Positions 1 through 9,178 of a DNA stretch of 64,000 bases are shown here, one piece after another; positions within the stretch are counted from its first letter, which is position 1; every line of letters starts with the position of its first letter. Source of the stretch: Cellvibrio sp. KY-GH-1 (GTDB taxonomy: Bacteria > Pseudomonadota > Gammaproteobacteria > Pseudomonadales > Cellvibrionaceae); the NCBI RefSeq assembly GCF_008806975.1, contig NZ_CP031728.1, positions 2,170,001 through 2,234,000 on the forward strand, read 5' to 3'. The notes under the pieces were generated by a model. The model was not told the DNA's origin. It did no database searches and saw nothing but the letters and a program-made list of their open reading frames with translations. The position numbers and the translations under genes are program-made.

Positions 1-1449
1 CTGCTGGCCAACAAATCCTTTAAAGATGGTTTGCCACAATATTTTTAGGTCCAGCAAAAGTGACCAGTGACGAATGTATTCCAAGTCATAAGCAATGCGG
101 CCGGACATTTTATCCAACGTCTCTGTTTCACCGCGAAAGCCATTCACTTGCGCCAAACCGGTAATGCCCGGTTTAACTTTATGACGCAGCATATAGCCTT
201 TAATTTGTCCGCGGTAATATTCGTTATGCGCAACAGCATGCGGGCGAGGCCCCACCAACGACATGCTGCCAGAAATCACGTTAAACAATTGCGGCAGCTC
301 ATCCAGCGACGTGCGGCGTAAAAAATTTCCAAAGGGCGTTACACGCGGATCTGATTTTTTTGCTTGGGCAACGTTAGGCCCATCTTCGCATACACTCATG
401 GAACGGAATTTCCAGACCTTGATCGGATCGCCGCCCAATCCATAGCGAGTTTGCTTAAAAAACACAGGGCCTTTGGACGTGATTTTTACACCTGCAGCAA
501 TCACCAACATGGGAATTGAAAGCCCAAGTAGCATTAGTGATCCCAGCACAAAATCTTCCAGACGTTTGGCCCAGCCATTATCCACCAGCGGTGAATCATA
601 AATACTCAGCGCGGGAATTCCCTGCAAGCAAGTCAGCCGCGAATGGAGAAGATCGAAATTAAAAACATCGGGAATCAAATAAGGGGATACCGTAGTATCT
701 GCCAGCCGATCAATCACAGCATGCATGCGCAATTCTGCTCGCATCGGCAAGGTAATAAATACAATGTCCAATTTACCATCGTGAGCATCGGCATACAGTT
801 GTTCAAGACCGCCTTTCACATCAATGTGCTGCCCCACCAAGCGACGATCAACATCATTGCTGGCTGCCCGGTCATCGTAAAAGCCCATTATTTTGTAGCC
901 CATCCAAGGCATGCTTTGAATGGAATTGATCAGGCGCAAACCTAAGTCGTTAGCACCAACAATTGCCACCCGTCGCGGCTCCGTTGGATTGGCTCTCAGC
1001 TTGGCCAAAAAAACTCTCCGGCCAATATGCATAGCTACCATCGCGGCGGGGGTCGCCAACACCCAAAGGGCTATTGCAAAGAATCCCTCCTTGTTGGGCG
1101 AATAAGCGAGCAACGCGGCAAACATAATAAACACCGAGGTAGCGAACCAAGCCAACAATAATTGCAACGAAAGTTTCATCATGGAGTCGCCGCGCCACAA
1201 ATAATAAACTTCATTCGTCTCGGCAAAAAAACCAAAGATAATTACCGCGCATAGTGCAAATGCGGTATGGAAATTACTCCACTCAAGGGAAAAAAAGTGC
1301 ACTCCCACCCAAAGCAGCGCAACAATAAGCGCGCTGTCTAATGCACGGAATAATGCAAGTATTTTTGAATGATGAAAACGAATGACCGGCGGTTGACCGG
1401 ATAGATGTTGGGACCCCATTGCCAAGGGAGAAACATGGTGACTATTCAT
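1..1449 (-). CDS. Undecaprenyl-phosphate sugar phosphotransferase (WcaJ/EpsE type), C-terminus cut by window edge
   Basis: This enzyme would transfer a sugar-1-phosphate from a nucleotide sugar to undecaprenyl phosphate, the priming step of exopolysaccharide synthesis at the inner membrane. I read 483 codons from ATG at 1449, preceded by GGAGG at 1456-1460, with no stop before the window edge; the family's usual length suggests only a few residues are missing. The N-terminal third has several hydrophobic segments, followed by a Rossmann-like section (VAIVGANDLG). The C-terminal catalytic domain carries the family motifs KFRSM, RRTSLDELPQL, SLVGPRP and KPGITGLAQVNG. It faces the divergent metalloprotease gene across about 300 bp. 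The sugar specificity cannot be read from the sequence. Family assignment is firm. Confidence 0.92.
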   Translation of the reverse strand, partial: MNSHHVSPLAMGSQHLSGQPPVIRFHHSKILALFRALDSALIVALLWVGVHFFSLEWSNFHTAFALCAVIIFGFFAETNEVYYLWRGDSMMKLSLQLLLAWFATSVFIMFAALLAYSPNKEGFFAIALWVLATPAAMVAMHIGRRVFLAKLRANPTEPRRVAIVGANDLGLRLINSIQSMPWMGYKIMGFYDDRAASNDVDRRLVGQHIDVKGGLEQLYADAHDGKLDIVFITLPMRAELRMHAVIDRLADTTVSPYLIPDVFNFDLLHSRLTCLQGIPALSIYDSPLVDNGWAKRLEDFVLGSLMLLGLSIPMLVIAAGVKITSKGPVFFKQTRYGLGGDPIKVWKFRSMSVCEDGPNVAQAKKSDPRVTPFGNFLRRTSLDELPQLFNVISGSMSLVGPRPHAVAHNEYYRGQIKGYMLRHKVKPGITGLAQVNGFRGETETLDKMSGRIAYDLEYIRHWSLLLDLKILWQTIFKGFVGQQ

Positions 1450-1758
1450 TGATTACCTCCATGCGATTTACTACTGGTTAAATCCCTATCTGCATAATTC
1501 AAGCCAGAAAATAGGCAACGACTCGCGAAGGTGGTTTTCTTTGATGAAAGCTCCAAATTTACCTGTGAATGTAAAAGGGAGCGACACATTTAGCGTATGA
1601 CAACGTAGACATCGCCTCACCAGAAGGCACAATCGCCCTAAGATAATGCAAAAAATGCAGCGCTCGCCCAGAAATTACAAACTCCCAGGTAGGAGAAGCA
1701 AATTCCTCTGCCTATAATGCGCGTCCCCAATTTGCGATCTATCGATTACCTACTTCCA
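1450..1758. other. Divergent intergenic region without a gene
   Basis: About 310 bp separate the sugar transferase start and the metalloprotease start. I see no convincing open reading frame. A TATAAT hexamer lies at 1713-1718 and overlaps an upstream in-frame ATG at 1717. If that hexamer is a -10 element, translation must begin at the later ATG (1759), which family alignment also favours. No clear -35 partner was found. Confidence 0.4.
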
Positions 1759-2265
1759 ATGAAACACCTTCAATACCTGACCGGCTATTCACCGCAAACA
1801 CTGCAACAAGTGGACGTTCTTATTAATGAAGGTCGTTTAGCAGAGGTGTTGTTAAGGCGCTATCCGAATACCCATAGCATTCGTACGGATAATGCGCTCT
1901 ATACCTATACCCAGACACTGAAAAGCGAATTCATGAGCAAAGCCCAACCGCTCAGCCGGGTTGCCTACGATGGAAAAATAAAGGTGATCCAGCATGCGTT
2001 AGGGCAACACCACTACATCACCCGTGTGCAAGGCAGCAAACTCAAAACCCAAAATGAAATTAAAATCGCCAGCGTCTTTCGCAATGCACCAGAAGCATTT
2101 TTAAAAATGATTGTCGTGCACGAGCTTGCCCATTTTCGTGAAAAGGAACACAACAAAGCCTTTTACCAACTGTGCTGCCATATGGAACCCAACTACCATC
2201 AGTATGAATTTGATTTGCGGTTGTATTTAACTTATCTGGATTTGTGCGGGGAGCTTTACGAGTAA
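1759..2265 (+). CDS. YgjP/DUF45-type zinc metallopeptidase (M48-like)
   Basis: A cytosolic protein of 168 residues with the zincin signature HELAH at residues 121-125 and a further histidine six positions on (H131), giving HExxH-x5-H as in YgjP/DUF45 proteins. The tail (HMEPNYHQYEFDLRLYLT) is also typical of the family. No signal peptide is present. The frame extends upstream to an ATG at 1717. I prefer ATG 1759 because the family begins with a motif like KHLQYLTGY and the extra 14 residues look non-coding. Neither start has a good ribosome binding site. The physiological substrate of the family is not established. It stands alone, divergent from the sugar transferase. Confidence 0.85.
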   Translation: MKHLQYLTGYSPQTLQQVDVLINEGRLAEVLLRRYPNTHSIRTDNALYTYTQTLKSEFMSKAQPLSRVAYDGKIKVIQHALGQHHYITRVQGSKLKTQNEIKIASVFRNAPEAFLKMIVVHELAHFREKEHNKAFYQLCCHMEPNYHQYEFDLRLYLTYLDLCGELYE

Positions 2266-2326
2266 CCCCAAAATAGATTTTCCCATCCACTATGCACGAT
2301 GTAGACATTTATTTTTTCAAACGCCA

Positions 2327-3952
2327 CTAAAGACTTTTTATATATTCCACCAAATCCCAGCGCTGCTCATCACTCAATTGAGTGCCGTACTCATGGCCCG
2401 CGTTGGAATTACCGCGCAGGTGGGTATTAAATAGCGTGGCATTGGGAGTTTCAGTTGTCAGATACCCTACCTTAACAACATCCAATTCAATATTACCCAC
2501 ATAAAAAATTGCGGGGCGTTGTACGGCGGGCAATAGTAAATCGTAAATCGTCGGTACCGAGCCATTGTGGAGATAAGGCGCCGATGCCCACACGCCATTA
2601 ATAGGGCGCGCTTTGTAGACGCGATCATTTTGTTGCTCCGGTTTTGGGTAGCGGGACTCACGCTCGTTAATAATTGCTTTGAGCGATTGCCAGGGCTGAT
2701 TAACCAAGGCACCGGCAGCAACATGAGTCACCAAATCTATGGGCTTTGCTTCCACAGCGAGAGCATCGCCCGCAACCAGAAGTACTCGGTCGCCTTCCAA
2801 CACACCCGCTTTTACGCGGCGATTTGCAAAATTATCGACTATTAACGGATCAGTACCCACATCAGCTACCGACGTTAATACCGCGCGCAACTTGCGCTTT
2901 ACATCGCTCGCGTCGACATAGGTGTGGCACCGCGCGCAATGCTGTTCATACAGCGATTTACCGCGTGCTATTTTTTCTGCGTCCAATTGCCCGGCATACT
3001 CAACGGGCCATTTGGGTGCGGTTAATTTGTAAAAGCCGCTCTGCAAATCGCCCAGGTTGCTGATGCGAATGGACGAGTGATAGGTCAATTTATTTTTAGG
3101 CACAGACACAGTGCCGTACACGGCCAGCACCGTAATTGCATTTTGAAATAATGGCCCCGGTTCCTGATTAGGTGCCGATGCATTCCACTGCACTACATCG
3201 AGATGGGATGCGTCCCACAACACCGGGTAACTGGCGGGGGCATCAGGTGCGCGAGCGTTTTCCGGTAACTGTAATGCTTCTACTGCAATCGCATTAAAAA
3301 TTTGGCCGAATGCATCCAGACGGCCTTTACCATAAGGAACATCGGTAGCATTCGCCGTGAAGCGCTGCTCCAACTCGGCAATACGTGTGGTCATTTGTTG
3401 TTTGAGAGAAGCGGCGGTTACTGAAGGATTTTTTTCAATTATCGACAAGAAAAAGCGCGCAAATTTTTCTGCATCCGCAACAGTAGATTTTAATGAATCC
3501 AGCACTGAGTGTTCAAAACGCGTGAAGTCAATTAATGCCTGACTACCATCGATATAAATTGTTTGTCCTTGCACACTTACCTGCCCCGTATGGCAAGCCG
3601 TGCAGGTTAAACCGAGATAATCGCCCTGCTGTTTATCGCTATCGCGCACTAGCCCAACGGGCAAACCATCTGGATTCAATTCACTGATTGCACCGGGAAC
3701 AAAACCCAGGGCAGTCATATGCTCAGGGCTGCGCAATAGTTCAGTGGAGCCTGTTTGCTCCAACAGCAGAAACCAATCGTAGGGAATAAAGCGGGAGCCA
3801 AACGAGGTGTAATACATTTGCTGGCGGGTTTTATCATCCCAACCTTGCGCGAGGTAGACAGGATTAACATTTGCCGCCATGGAAATTCCACTGGCGGCAA
3901 TAAGAATCAGAAAGTGAAACAAAATCAGGCCGAGCGTCGTAATTTTTTTCAT
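2327..3952 (-). CDS. Secreted di-haem cytochrome c, RoxA / cytochrome-c-peroxidase-like
   Basis: A 541-residue periplasmic or extracellular protein with a signal peptide (hydrophobic residues 5-24, cleavage likely after SMAA). Two covalent haem sites are visible: CTACH at residues 117-121 and CARCH at 339-343. The wide spacing and the N-terminal PYDWFLLLEQ...ALGFVP region fit the di-haem family that includes rubber oxygenase RoxA and MauG/CcpA-like peroxidases rather than short electron-carrier cytochromes. The start has GGGAA eight bases upstream. The neighbouring genes suggest no pathway, so whether it is a peroxidase, a dioxygenase or an electron-transfer protein is open. The next gene in this direction is on the opposite strand. 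Confidence 0.8.
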   Translation of the reverse strand: MKKITTLGLILFHFLILIAASGISMAANVNPVYLAQGWDDKTRQQMYYTSFGSRFIPYDWFLLLEQTGSTELLRSPEHMTALGFVPGAISELNPDGLPVGLVRDSDKQQGDYLGLTCTACHTGQVSVQGQTIYIDGSQALIDFTRFEHSVLDSLKSTVADAEKFARFFLSIIEKNPSVTAASLKQQMTTRIAELEQRFTANATDVPYGKGRLDAFGQIFNAIAVEALQLPENARAPDAPASYPVLWDASHLDVVQWNASAPNQEPGPLFQNAITVLAVYGTVSVPKNKLTYHSSIRISNLGDLQSGFYKLTAPKWPVEYAGQLDAEKIARGKSLYEQHCARCHTYVDASDVKRKLRAVLTSVADVGTDPLIVDNFANRRVKAGVLEGDRVLLVAGDALAVEAKPIDLVTHVAAGALVNQPWQSLKAIINERESRYPKPEQQNDRVYKARPINGVWASAPYLHNGSVPTIYDLLLPAVQRPAIFYVGNIELDVVKVGYLTTETPNATLFNTHLRGNSNAGHEYGTQLSDEQRWDLVEYIKSL

Positions 3953-4091
3953 GCTGTATTCCCAACATTTTCATGTCGGGCTGCACGTCCTGGCCGCAGC
4001 CTGACACTTAAATTACTTACGCCTGTTTTCTGTTCGCCTCCTTCGTGTTATTGACTATAGACAAGGATTACCAGCATACAAATTACATCAC

Positions 4092-5633
4092 CTAACGGCG
4101 ACCACCCAACAAGGAACCGAGAATGCCACGCACAATTTGACGCCCCAAATTGCTACCTATAGCACGCGCTGCGCTTTTTGCCAGCGCTTCTGCTGCAGAC
4201 TCACGCCGCGCACCACCGCGCTCTGCTTGCTGTTGTGCACGCGCTTGCTCTCGCTGGATTTGTTGCTGTTGTTTTTGCTGCTCTTTGAAAATACGCTCCT
4301 GCTCTACACGCAATTGTTCCTGCACTTTTTGCTGCTGTTCTGTATGTTGTTGCTGGGTAACGCGTGCTTTCAAAACTTCATAAGCTGATTCGCGATCAAT
4401 CATTTGGTTATAAATAGTTTTATACGGTGAGCGATTCATTACTTCAACTCGCTCTTCAGTCGTTAGCGGCCCAATGCGCGATGCAGGCGGTGCGATAAAC
4501 ACACGTTCTACCGGTGTGGGCGATCCCTTATCATCCAATACCGATACTAGCGCTTCACCAATTCCCAATTCAGTGATCACACCCTCGGTTGAAAACGCGG
4601 GATTAGGGCGGAAGGTTTGCGCAGCCACTTTTACCGCTTGCTGGTCTTTGGGCGTAAACGCGCGCAGCGCATGTTGAATACGATTGCCAAGCTGCCCAAG
4701 AACGTTATCGGGAATATCAGCCGGACTTTGTGAAATAAAATAAATACCCACGCCTTTGGAGCGAATTAAGCGCACCACCTGTTCGATTTTATCCACCAAC
4801 AACTTAGGAGCACCGTTAAACAGCAAATGCGCCTCATCGAAAAAGAATACCAACTTTGGCTTATCGGCATCGCCCTGTTCTGGTAAATTTTCAAACAATT
4901 CGGAGACCAGCCAAAGAAGAAAGATGGCGTAGAGCTTTGGTTGATTCACCAGCGTGGTTGCATCCAGAATATTAATTACACCGGTACCTTCCAGGGTCGT
5001 TTGCATTAAGTGGTTTAAATCCAATGCCGGTTCACCAAAAAAGTTATCGGCACCTTCCTGGTCCAGCATCATCAATCGGCGTTGAATCGCCGCTATGCTC
5101 GCTTCGCTGATTCCACCGTATTCATCCTCCAGCGTTTTGCGTTCGTCCTTCATCCAATTGAGCATGGCCTGCAGGTCTTTTAAATCAAGCAACAACATGC
5201 CCTGGTCGTCGGCAATTTTAAAAGCCGCGTAAAGCACAGCGGTTTGCGTTTCATTCAGATCAAAAAAATTCGCCAGCAGCAAGGGGCCAAAATCCGAAAT
5301 AGTGGCGCGCACCGGGTGGCCATTTTTTGCGTACAGATCCCAGAAAACACAAGGAAACACGCGCTGCTGGTAATCACTGATTTGCATTAATTGCACACGC
5401 TCATCCACTTTGGGATGTGGCTTACCCGCTTTGGCCAACCCGGAAAGATCGCCTTTAATATCCGCCATAAACACCGGCACACCGGCTTTGGCAAACCCTT
5501 CGGCCAATACCTGCAGGCTCACCGTTTTACCAGTACCCGTTGCACCGGCAATTAGTCCGTGACGATTGGCCATGCGCAAATTTAATTGCACGGTGTGCTG
5601 TCCATTACCACCAATCAAAAAACGCTCAGACAT
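4092..5633 (-). CDS. HerA-like ATPase of the YjgR / DUF853 family
   Basis: A soluble P-loop ATPase of 513 residues. The Walker A motif GATGTGKT is at residues 30-37 and a Walker B-like strand (LVFFFDEAHLLF) is near the middle. This matches the YjgR (DUF853) group of HerA-type ATPases, whose role in bacteria is not established. The C-terminal 110 residues are rich in Q, E and R (residues about 410-480) and are probably a long coiled coil, ending in a Gly/Arg-rich tail (GSNLGRQIVRGILGSLLGGRR). AAGGAG lies six bases before the ATG. The gene follows the YceI gene by about 22 bp in the same direction, so it may be co-transcribed with it. Confidence 0.88.
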   Translation of the reverse strand: MSERFLIGGNGQHTVQLNLRMANRHGLIAGATGTGKTVSLQVLAEGFAKAGVPVFMADIKGDLSGLAKAGKPHPKVDERVQLMQISDYQQRVFPCVFWDLYAKNGHPVRATISDFGPLLLANFFDLNETQTAVLYAAFKIADDQGMLLLDLKDLQAMLNWMKDERKTLEDEYGGISEASIAAIQRRLMMLDQEGADNFFGEPALDLNHLMQTTLEGTGVINILDATTLVNQPKLYAIFLLWLVSELFENLPEQGDADKPKLVFFFDEAHLLFNGAPKLLVDKIEQVVRLIRSKGVGIYFISQSPADIPDNVLGQLGNRIQHALRAFTPKDQQAVKVAAQTFRPNPAFSTEGVITELGIGEALVSVLDDKGSPTPVERVFIAPPASRIGPLTTEERVEVMNRSPYKTIYNQMIDRESAYEVLKARVTQQQHTEQQQKVQEQLRVEQERIFKEQQKQQQQIQREQARAQQQAERGGARRESAAEALAKSAARAIGSNLGRQIVRGILGSLLGGRR

Positions 5634-5655
5634 AACAACTCCTTAATAGCGAGAT

Positions 5656-6279
5656 CTATTGTTGTTGAAATTCGGCAAATACTTCGAGATCCACCTGATC
5701 GGCAATAGCGGGCACTAAATAATCCATGCCGAAAGTAGAACGGTTGATTGATGACGTCGCACTAAAACCCAAGGTATAGGAGCCGGTGAGCATATTGTTA
5801 CCGCCGCCATTGAAGTGAATTTTCAAATTGATAGGGGCAGTTACACCATGCAAGTTTAAATCACCACTAAACTCGGCGGTGTTTTCATCGATAACTTTTA
5901 CACTAGTCGTTTTAAAAAATGCTTGCGGATATTTTTCAGTATCAAACCAGCTGCTACCACGCAAGGTTTCTTCCAAATCAGCATTATTAACATCGACGCT
6001 TGCAATATCGATAACCGCCGAAAGTTTCGCGGCAGCAATATTCATTGGGTCAAACTCCAGGCTGGCATCCACTTTATTAAAGCGTCCCACAAAGGTGGAG
6101 AGCCCCATGTGGTTAATTTTAAATAGTACCGCCACATGAGACGGATCCAGTTTGTAGGAACCTTTTTCCAACTGAATTAAACCGGTTTTCACTTTTGGCT
6201 TAATCAAAGTACCGCAGCTGGCGAGTAACAACACTGCCAGACATAAAATGAAAAGTTTGAATGATGGTTGTCGCTGCAT
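5656..6279 (-). CDS. YceI-family lipoprotein
   Basis: A 207-residue protein starting with a lipoprotein signal (LLLASC, acylated Cys at about residue 22). A YceI domain fills the rest: a lipocalin-like barrel beginning at YKLDPSHVAVLFKINHMGLSTFVGRF. YceI proteins bind long-chain isoprenoid lipids such as polyprenyl quinones in the periplasm; the ligand here is unknown. The ATG follows the TGA of the upstream exonuclease gene by one base, so the two are translationally adjacent and probably one transcript. AAGGA lies within the end of the upstream gene. Confidence 0.88.
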   Translation of the reverse strand: MQRQPSFKLFILCLAVLLLASCGTLIKPKVKTGLIQLEKGSYKLDPSHVAVLFKINHMGLSTFVGRFNKVDASLEFDPMNIAAAKLSAVIDIASVDVNNADLEETLRGSSWFDTEKYPQAFFKTTSVKVIDENTAEFSGDLNLHGVTAPINLKIHFNGGGNNMLTGSYTLGFSATSSINRSTFGMDYLVPAIADQVDLEVFAEFQQQ

Positions 6280-6280
6280 T

Positions 6281-6958
6281 TCAGTTGGATTCCTTGGCAG
6301 TGGTTTGTAGATAAAACTTTCGTAACTGATGCTTGGGAGTTTTGGTCAAGCGATACATAAAATCAAATGTAGGTGACTCCTGCCGATGATGCTCGCGCAG
6401 TTCGCCCAACATACTTAACCATAAATGCGCAGTCACTTCCGCATCAGCTAATGCACGGTGATAAATACCTTCATTGGGCAAATCCTTATAACTAGCTAAG
6501 GTTGCCAATTGATGATTGGGAGCCAATTGAAAAATACGGCGCGCGGCTAGCAAACTGCACGCAATACCGCCGGAAAAATGTTTTTTAATCCGGCGAAATT
6601 CCGCACGCAGAAAGCGCTCATCAAAACTGGCATTGTGTGCAACCAGATTATGCCCGGCAATAAATTCATAGAATTCACCCATCACATCCGCATTCTTGCG
6701 CGCGCCTTTTACCATGGCGTTGGTGATGCCAGTGAGGTTTTCGATAAATAGTGGGATACGTATACCCGGGTTCATTAGTTGCTGGAAGCGATCAGTAATC
6801 CGCCCGTTTTCAATCAGCACCGCCCCTATTTCAATGGCCCTATCGCCCATATCTGGCGAAAGCCCCGTGGTTTCGAAATCGAATACCACCAAGTGATCCG
6901 CAGGCTTATGCTGCACATGAATGTCCATCAACCCATTAAACTCTGTAATTTCAGCCAC
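6281..6958 (-). CDS. DnaQ-like 3'-5' exonuclease (DEDDh)
   Basis: A 225-residue exonuclease related to the proofreading subunit of DNA polymerase III. The DEDDh pattern is visible: ExoI VVFDFETTGL near residue 24, ExoII HNASFDERFL in the middle, and ExoIII HRALADAEVT with the catalytic histidine. It lacks polymerase-binding or GIY-YIG extensions, so it is a stand-alone paralogue rather than clearly the replicative epsilon subunit. The frame starts with GTG at 6958. An ATG at 6928 (MDIHVQ) is an alternative, and neither has a strong ribosome binding site. It leads the gene pair with YceI and sits just after the minCDE terminator. Confidence 0.85.
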   Translation of the reverse strand: MAEITEFNGLMDIHVQHKPADHLVVFDFETTGLSPDMGDRAIEIGAVLIENGRITDRFQQLMNPGIRIPLFIENLTGITNAMVKGARKNADVMGEFYEFIAGHNLVAHNASFDERFLRAEFRRIKKHFSGGIACSLLAARRIFQLAPNHQLATLASYKDLPNEGIYHRALADAEVTAHLWLSMLGELREHHRQESPTFDFMYRLTKTPKHQLRKFYLQTTAKESN

Positions 6959-6975
6959 GACTCTTACAGTTGAAT

Positions 6976-7011
6976 AAAAAAGGGACGCACCAGGCGGTGC
7001 ATCCCTTTTTT
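6976..7011 (-). terminator. Intrinsic terminator of minCDE
   Basis: Stem AAAAAAGGGA-C-GCACC against GGTGC-A-TCCCTTTTTT with loop AGGC and a single C/A mismatch. It lies 45 bp after minE and is flanked by T runs on both strands, so it could also work in the other direction. Confidence 0.85.
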
Positions 7012-7055
7012 GCTACTGCAATGTTTATTACTCAAGCATCCGGCGATCACACCGA

Positions 7056-7313
7056 TTAATCCGGCAGAGTAATATTCAACTCCAACACCGAACAGTTATC
7101 AGAGTTGTCGAGATTAACTGAAACCTGATCCGATTCAATGTGAATGTACTTACGAATCACCGCGATAATTTCCTGTTGCATTTGCGGCAGAAAATCCGGC
7201 TGACTCAGATTGCGTTTATTGCGCTCGTGCGCAACGATAATTTGCAAGCGCTCCTTGGCCACCGAGGCCGAGGAAGGCGCGCGCTTTTTGATTAAAAAAT
7301 CCAGAATGCTCAC
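7056..7313 (-). CDS. minE: Cell division topological specificity factor MinE
   Basis: An 85-residue protein of normal MinE length. The N-terminal membrane and MinD-binding part ([22 protein letters not shown]) and the following IIVAHERN segment match the family. MinE stimulates MinD ATPase and drives pole-to-pole oscillation, so that MinC inhibits FtsZ rings everywhere except mid-cell. It follows minD by 3 bp and is the last gene of minCDE, just before an intrinsic terminator. Confidence 0.96.
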   Translation of the reverse strand: MSILDFLIKKRAPSSASVAKERLQIIVAHERNKRNLSQPDFLPQMQQEIIAVIRKYIHIESDQVSVNLDNSDNCSVLELNITLPD

Positions 7314-7316
7314 GCT

Positions 7317-8126
7317 TTACACCCCCAACAAACGTTTGAGGAAACTTTTCTTTTCCGCTTCCAGGAAGCGGTGAGGAATATCTTTGCCGAGCAGACGATC
7401 TACCGCATCGTTATACGCCTGGCCTGCAGTGGTTGCTTCATCCAGAATCACCGGAGCACCCTGGTTAGACGCTTTCAGTACCGCTTCTGATTCAGGAATT
7501 ACCCCTAGCAATGGAATTGCCAGAATTTCTTCCACATCGTTCACGCTCAACATTTCACCCGCGTCTACGCGCGTCGGGTTGTAACGAGTCAACAACAAAT
7601 GCTCTTTGATCGGCTCCAGGTTTTGCTCAGCGCGACGCGACTTGCTTTGCAGAATACCGAGGATACGATCCGAGTCGCGCACCGAAGATACTTCCGGGTT
7701 GGTCACTACAATGGCGATGTCAGCAAAGTACAAAGCCATCAATGCGCCCTGCTCGATACCCGCAGGTGAATCACACACTATGTAATCAAAATCTTTAGAA
7801 AGTTCATTGATAACATTTTCTACACCATCGCGGGTCAATGCATCTTTATCGCGAGTTTGTGATGCAGGCAATACATACAAACCTTCAGTGCGTTTGTCTT
7901 TGATCATCGCCTGGTTCAGGGTGGCTTCGCCTTTAATTACGTTTACGAAATCGTAAACCACACGGCGCTCGCAGCCCATGATCAAATCCAGGTTACGCAG
8001 GCCCACGTCAAAATCGATAACCACTGTTTTGTGACCGCGCATGGCCAAACCGGTGCTGATCGCTGCGCTTGAAGTGGTTTTACCAACACCGCCTTTACCG
8101 GAAGTGACAACAATAATCTTGGCCAA
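7317..8126 (-). CDS. minD: Septum site-determining ATPase MinD
   Basis: A 269-residue ParA/MinD ATPase with the deviant Walker A motif KGGVGKT at residues 11-17 (signature lysine K11), switch region DFDVGLRNLDLIMG and the C-terminal amphipathic membrane helix KKSFLKRLLGV. It binds the membrane as an ATP dimer, recruits MinC and oscillates with MinE. It lies between minC (about 100 bp upstream) and minE (3 bp downstream). The roughly 100-bp gap after minC is longer than usual and could hold a secondary promoter, but I found no clear motif. Confidence 0.97.
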   Translation of the reverse strand: MAKIIVVTSGKGGVGKTTSSAAISTGLAMRGHKTVVIDFDVGLRNLDLIMGCERRVVYDFVNVIKGEATLNQAMIKDKRTEGLYVLPASQTRDKDALTRDGVENVINELSKDFDYIVCDSPAGIEQGALMALYFADIAIVVTNPEVSSVRDSDRILGILQSKSRRAEQNLEPIKEHLLLTRYNPTRVDAGEMLSVNDVEEILAIPLLGVIPESEAVLKASNQGAPVILDEATTAGQAYNDAVDRLLGKDIPHRFLEAEKKSFLKRLLGV

Positions 8127-8224
8127 GGGAGGGCTCCTTTAAATAGCAAATTTTTTAATGACATGAGTTTGCAATACAACAACATTATTCTGCGGTACTG
8201 CTTGATCGTCGATCTGACAATCGA

Positions 8225-8989
8225 TTAATTACTTACTAAGGCTTCCACCACCACTTTTTCACCTTGCAGGGAAATTTGTGTTGGTTTTTTCAATAATTCT
8301 TTGGGCAGAGAATCCTGCAGTACAAAGTTGCCCGCGACAGATACCAACTCCGCTTCCAGCTGCTGGCAAAAAATACGCGCAGTTTCATCGCCGCGCACTC
8401 CAGCAAGCGCTCTGCCACGCAGGGTGCCGTAGACATGGATATGGCCATCGGCCAGTACTTCAGCACCTTCGCTTACTTGTGCCAGCACAATCAAATCCGC
8501 TCCTTCAGCGTAGATTTGCTGACCGGACCGTACCGGGCGGGTAATCACCTTGCTCTGGCGCTGGACAATTCGCTCTTCAACAACAACCCGCTCTTCAATC
8601 ACGGTTTCTACAACGGTTTCAACCACCCTCTCAACACTGGGGGCTGCCTCTTGTTTTGGCAACTTGAGCGCACGTTCGTTCGGGGTCGGTAGTACCGCTA
8701 AACCGGTCTTGTTGACTGGCGCTAACAATACCTCAGGTACGCCGCTAAAACCTAGTGGTTGTAAATCCAGTTCGCGGCAAATTGTCAGCAAATCCCCTAC
8801 TTTTTTCAGGGCTTCGGGGTTCTCCAGACGATCCAGATTGATTAGCACTGGGGAGTTCACAAAGAACTGGGGCGCCTGGGCAATTTTTTCTTTCAGCTCA
8901 TCCACCAGACTTTTGGGTTCGTAGCGGATAATGGCCAGCACAACTACCGTAATAGCGCTGCCTTTCAACTGAAAATTGACGTCAATCAT
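8225..8989 (-). CDS. minC: Septum site-determining protein MinC
   Basis: A 254-residue FtsZ-ring inhibitor. The N-terminal FtsZ-interacting domain begins with FQLKGSAITVVVL. A linker rich in V, E and R follows (residues about 110-145). The C-terminal MinD-binding beta-helix domain contains RSGQQIYAEGADLIVLAQVS and GRALAGVRGDETARIFCQ. The frame extends upstream to 9034. I prefer ATG 8989 because the family begins two to five residues before the LKG motif and GGGAA lies about nine bases upstream. The 9034 ATG also has a possible GGGAG, so the start is not fully settled. Confidence 0.94.
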   Translation of the reverse strand: MIDVNFQLKGSAITVVVLAIIRYEPKSLVDELKEKIAQAPQFFVNSPVLINLDRLENPEALKKVGDLLTICRELDLQPLGFSGVPEVLLAPVNKTGLAVLPTPNERALKLPKQEAAPSVERVVETVVETVIEERVVVEERIVQRQSKVITRPVRSGQQIYAEGADLIVLAQVSEGAEVLADGHIHVYGTLRGRALAGVRGDETARIFCQQLEAELVSVAGNFVLQDSLPKELLKKPTQISLQGEKVVVEALVSN

Positions 8990-9178
8990 TCGTAATTCCC
9001 GGGTTATAGGTCGATTTGGGAGGAAGTGCGCCATTATCGGGGCGGCTCCCGATTAGTCAAGCAAGATGGAATTGGCAAAATCCGTCGAGGATAGAATCAG
9101 TTCAGCCAGCATTAAGCGCCCGGCGCCTATATATAGATCAAACTAACACCCAACACGCGCACAGCGAGCGAGAAGATC

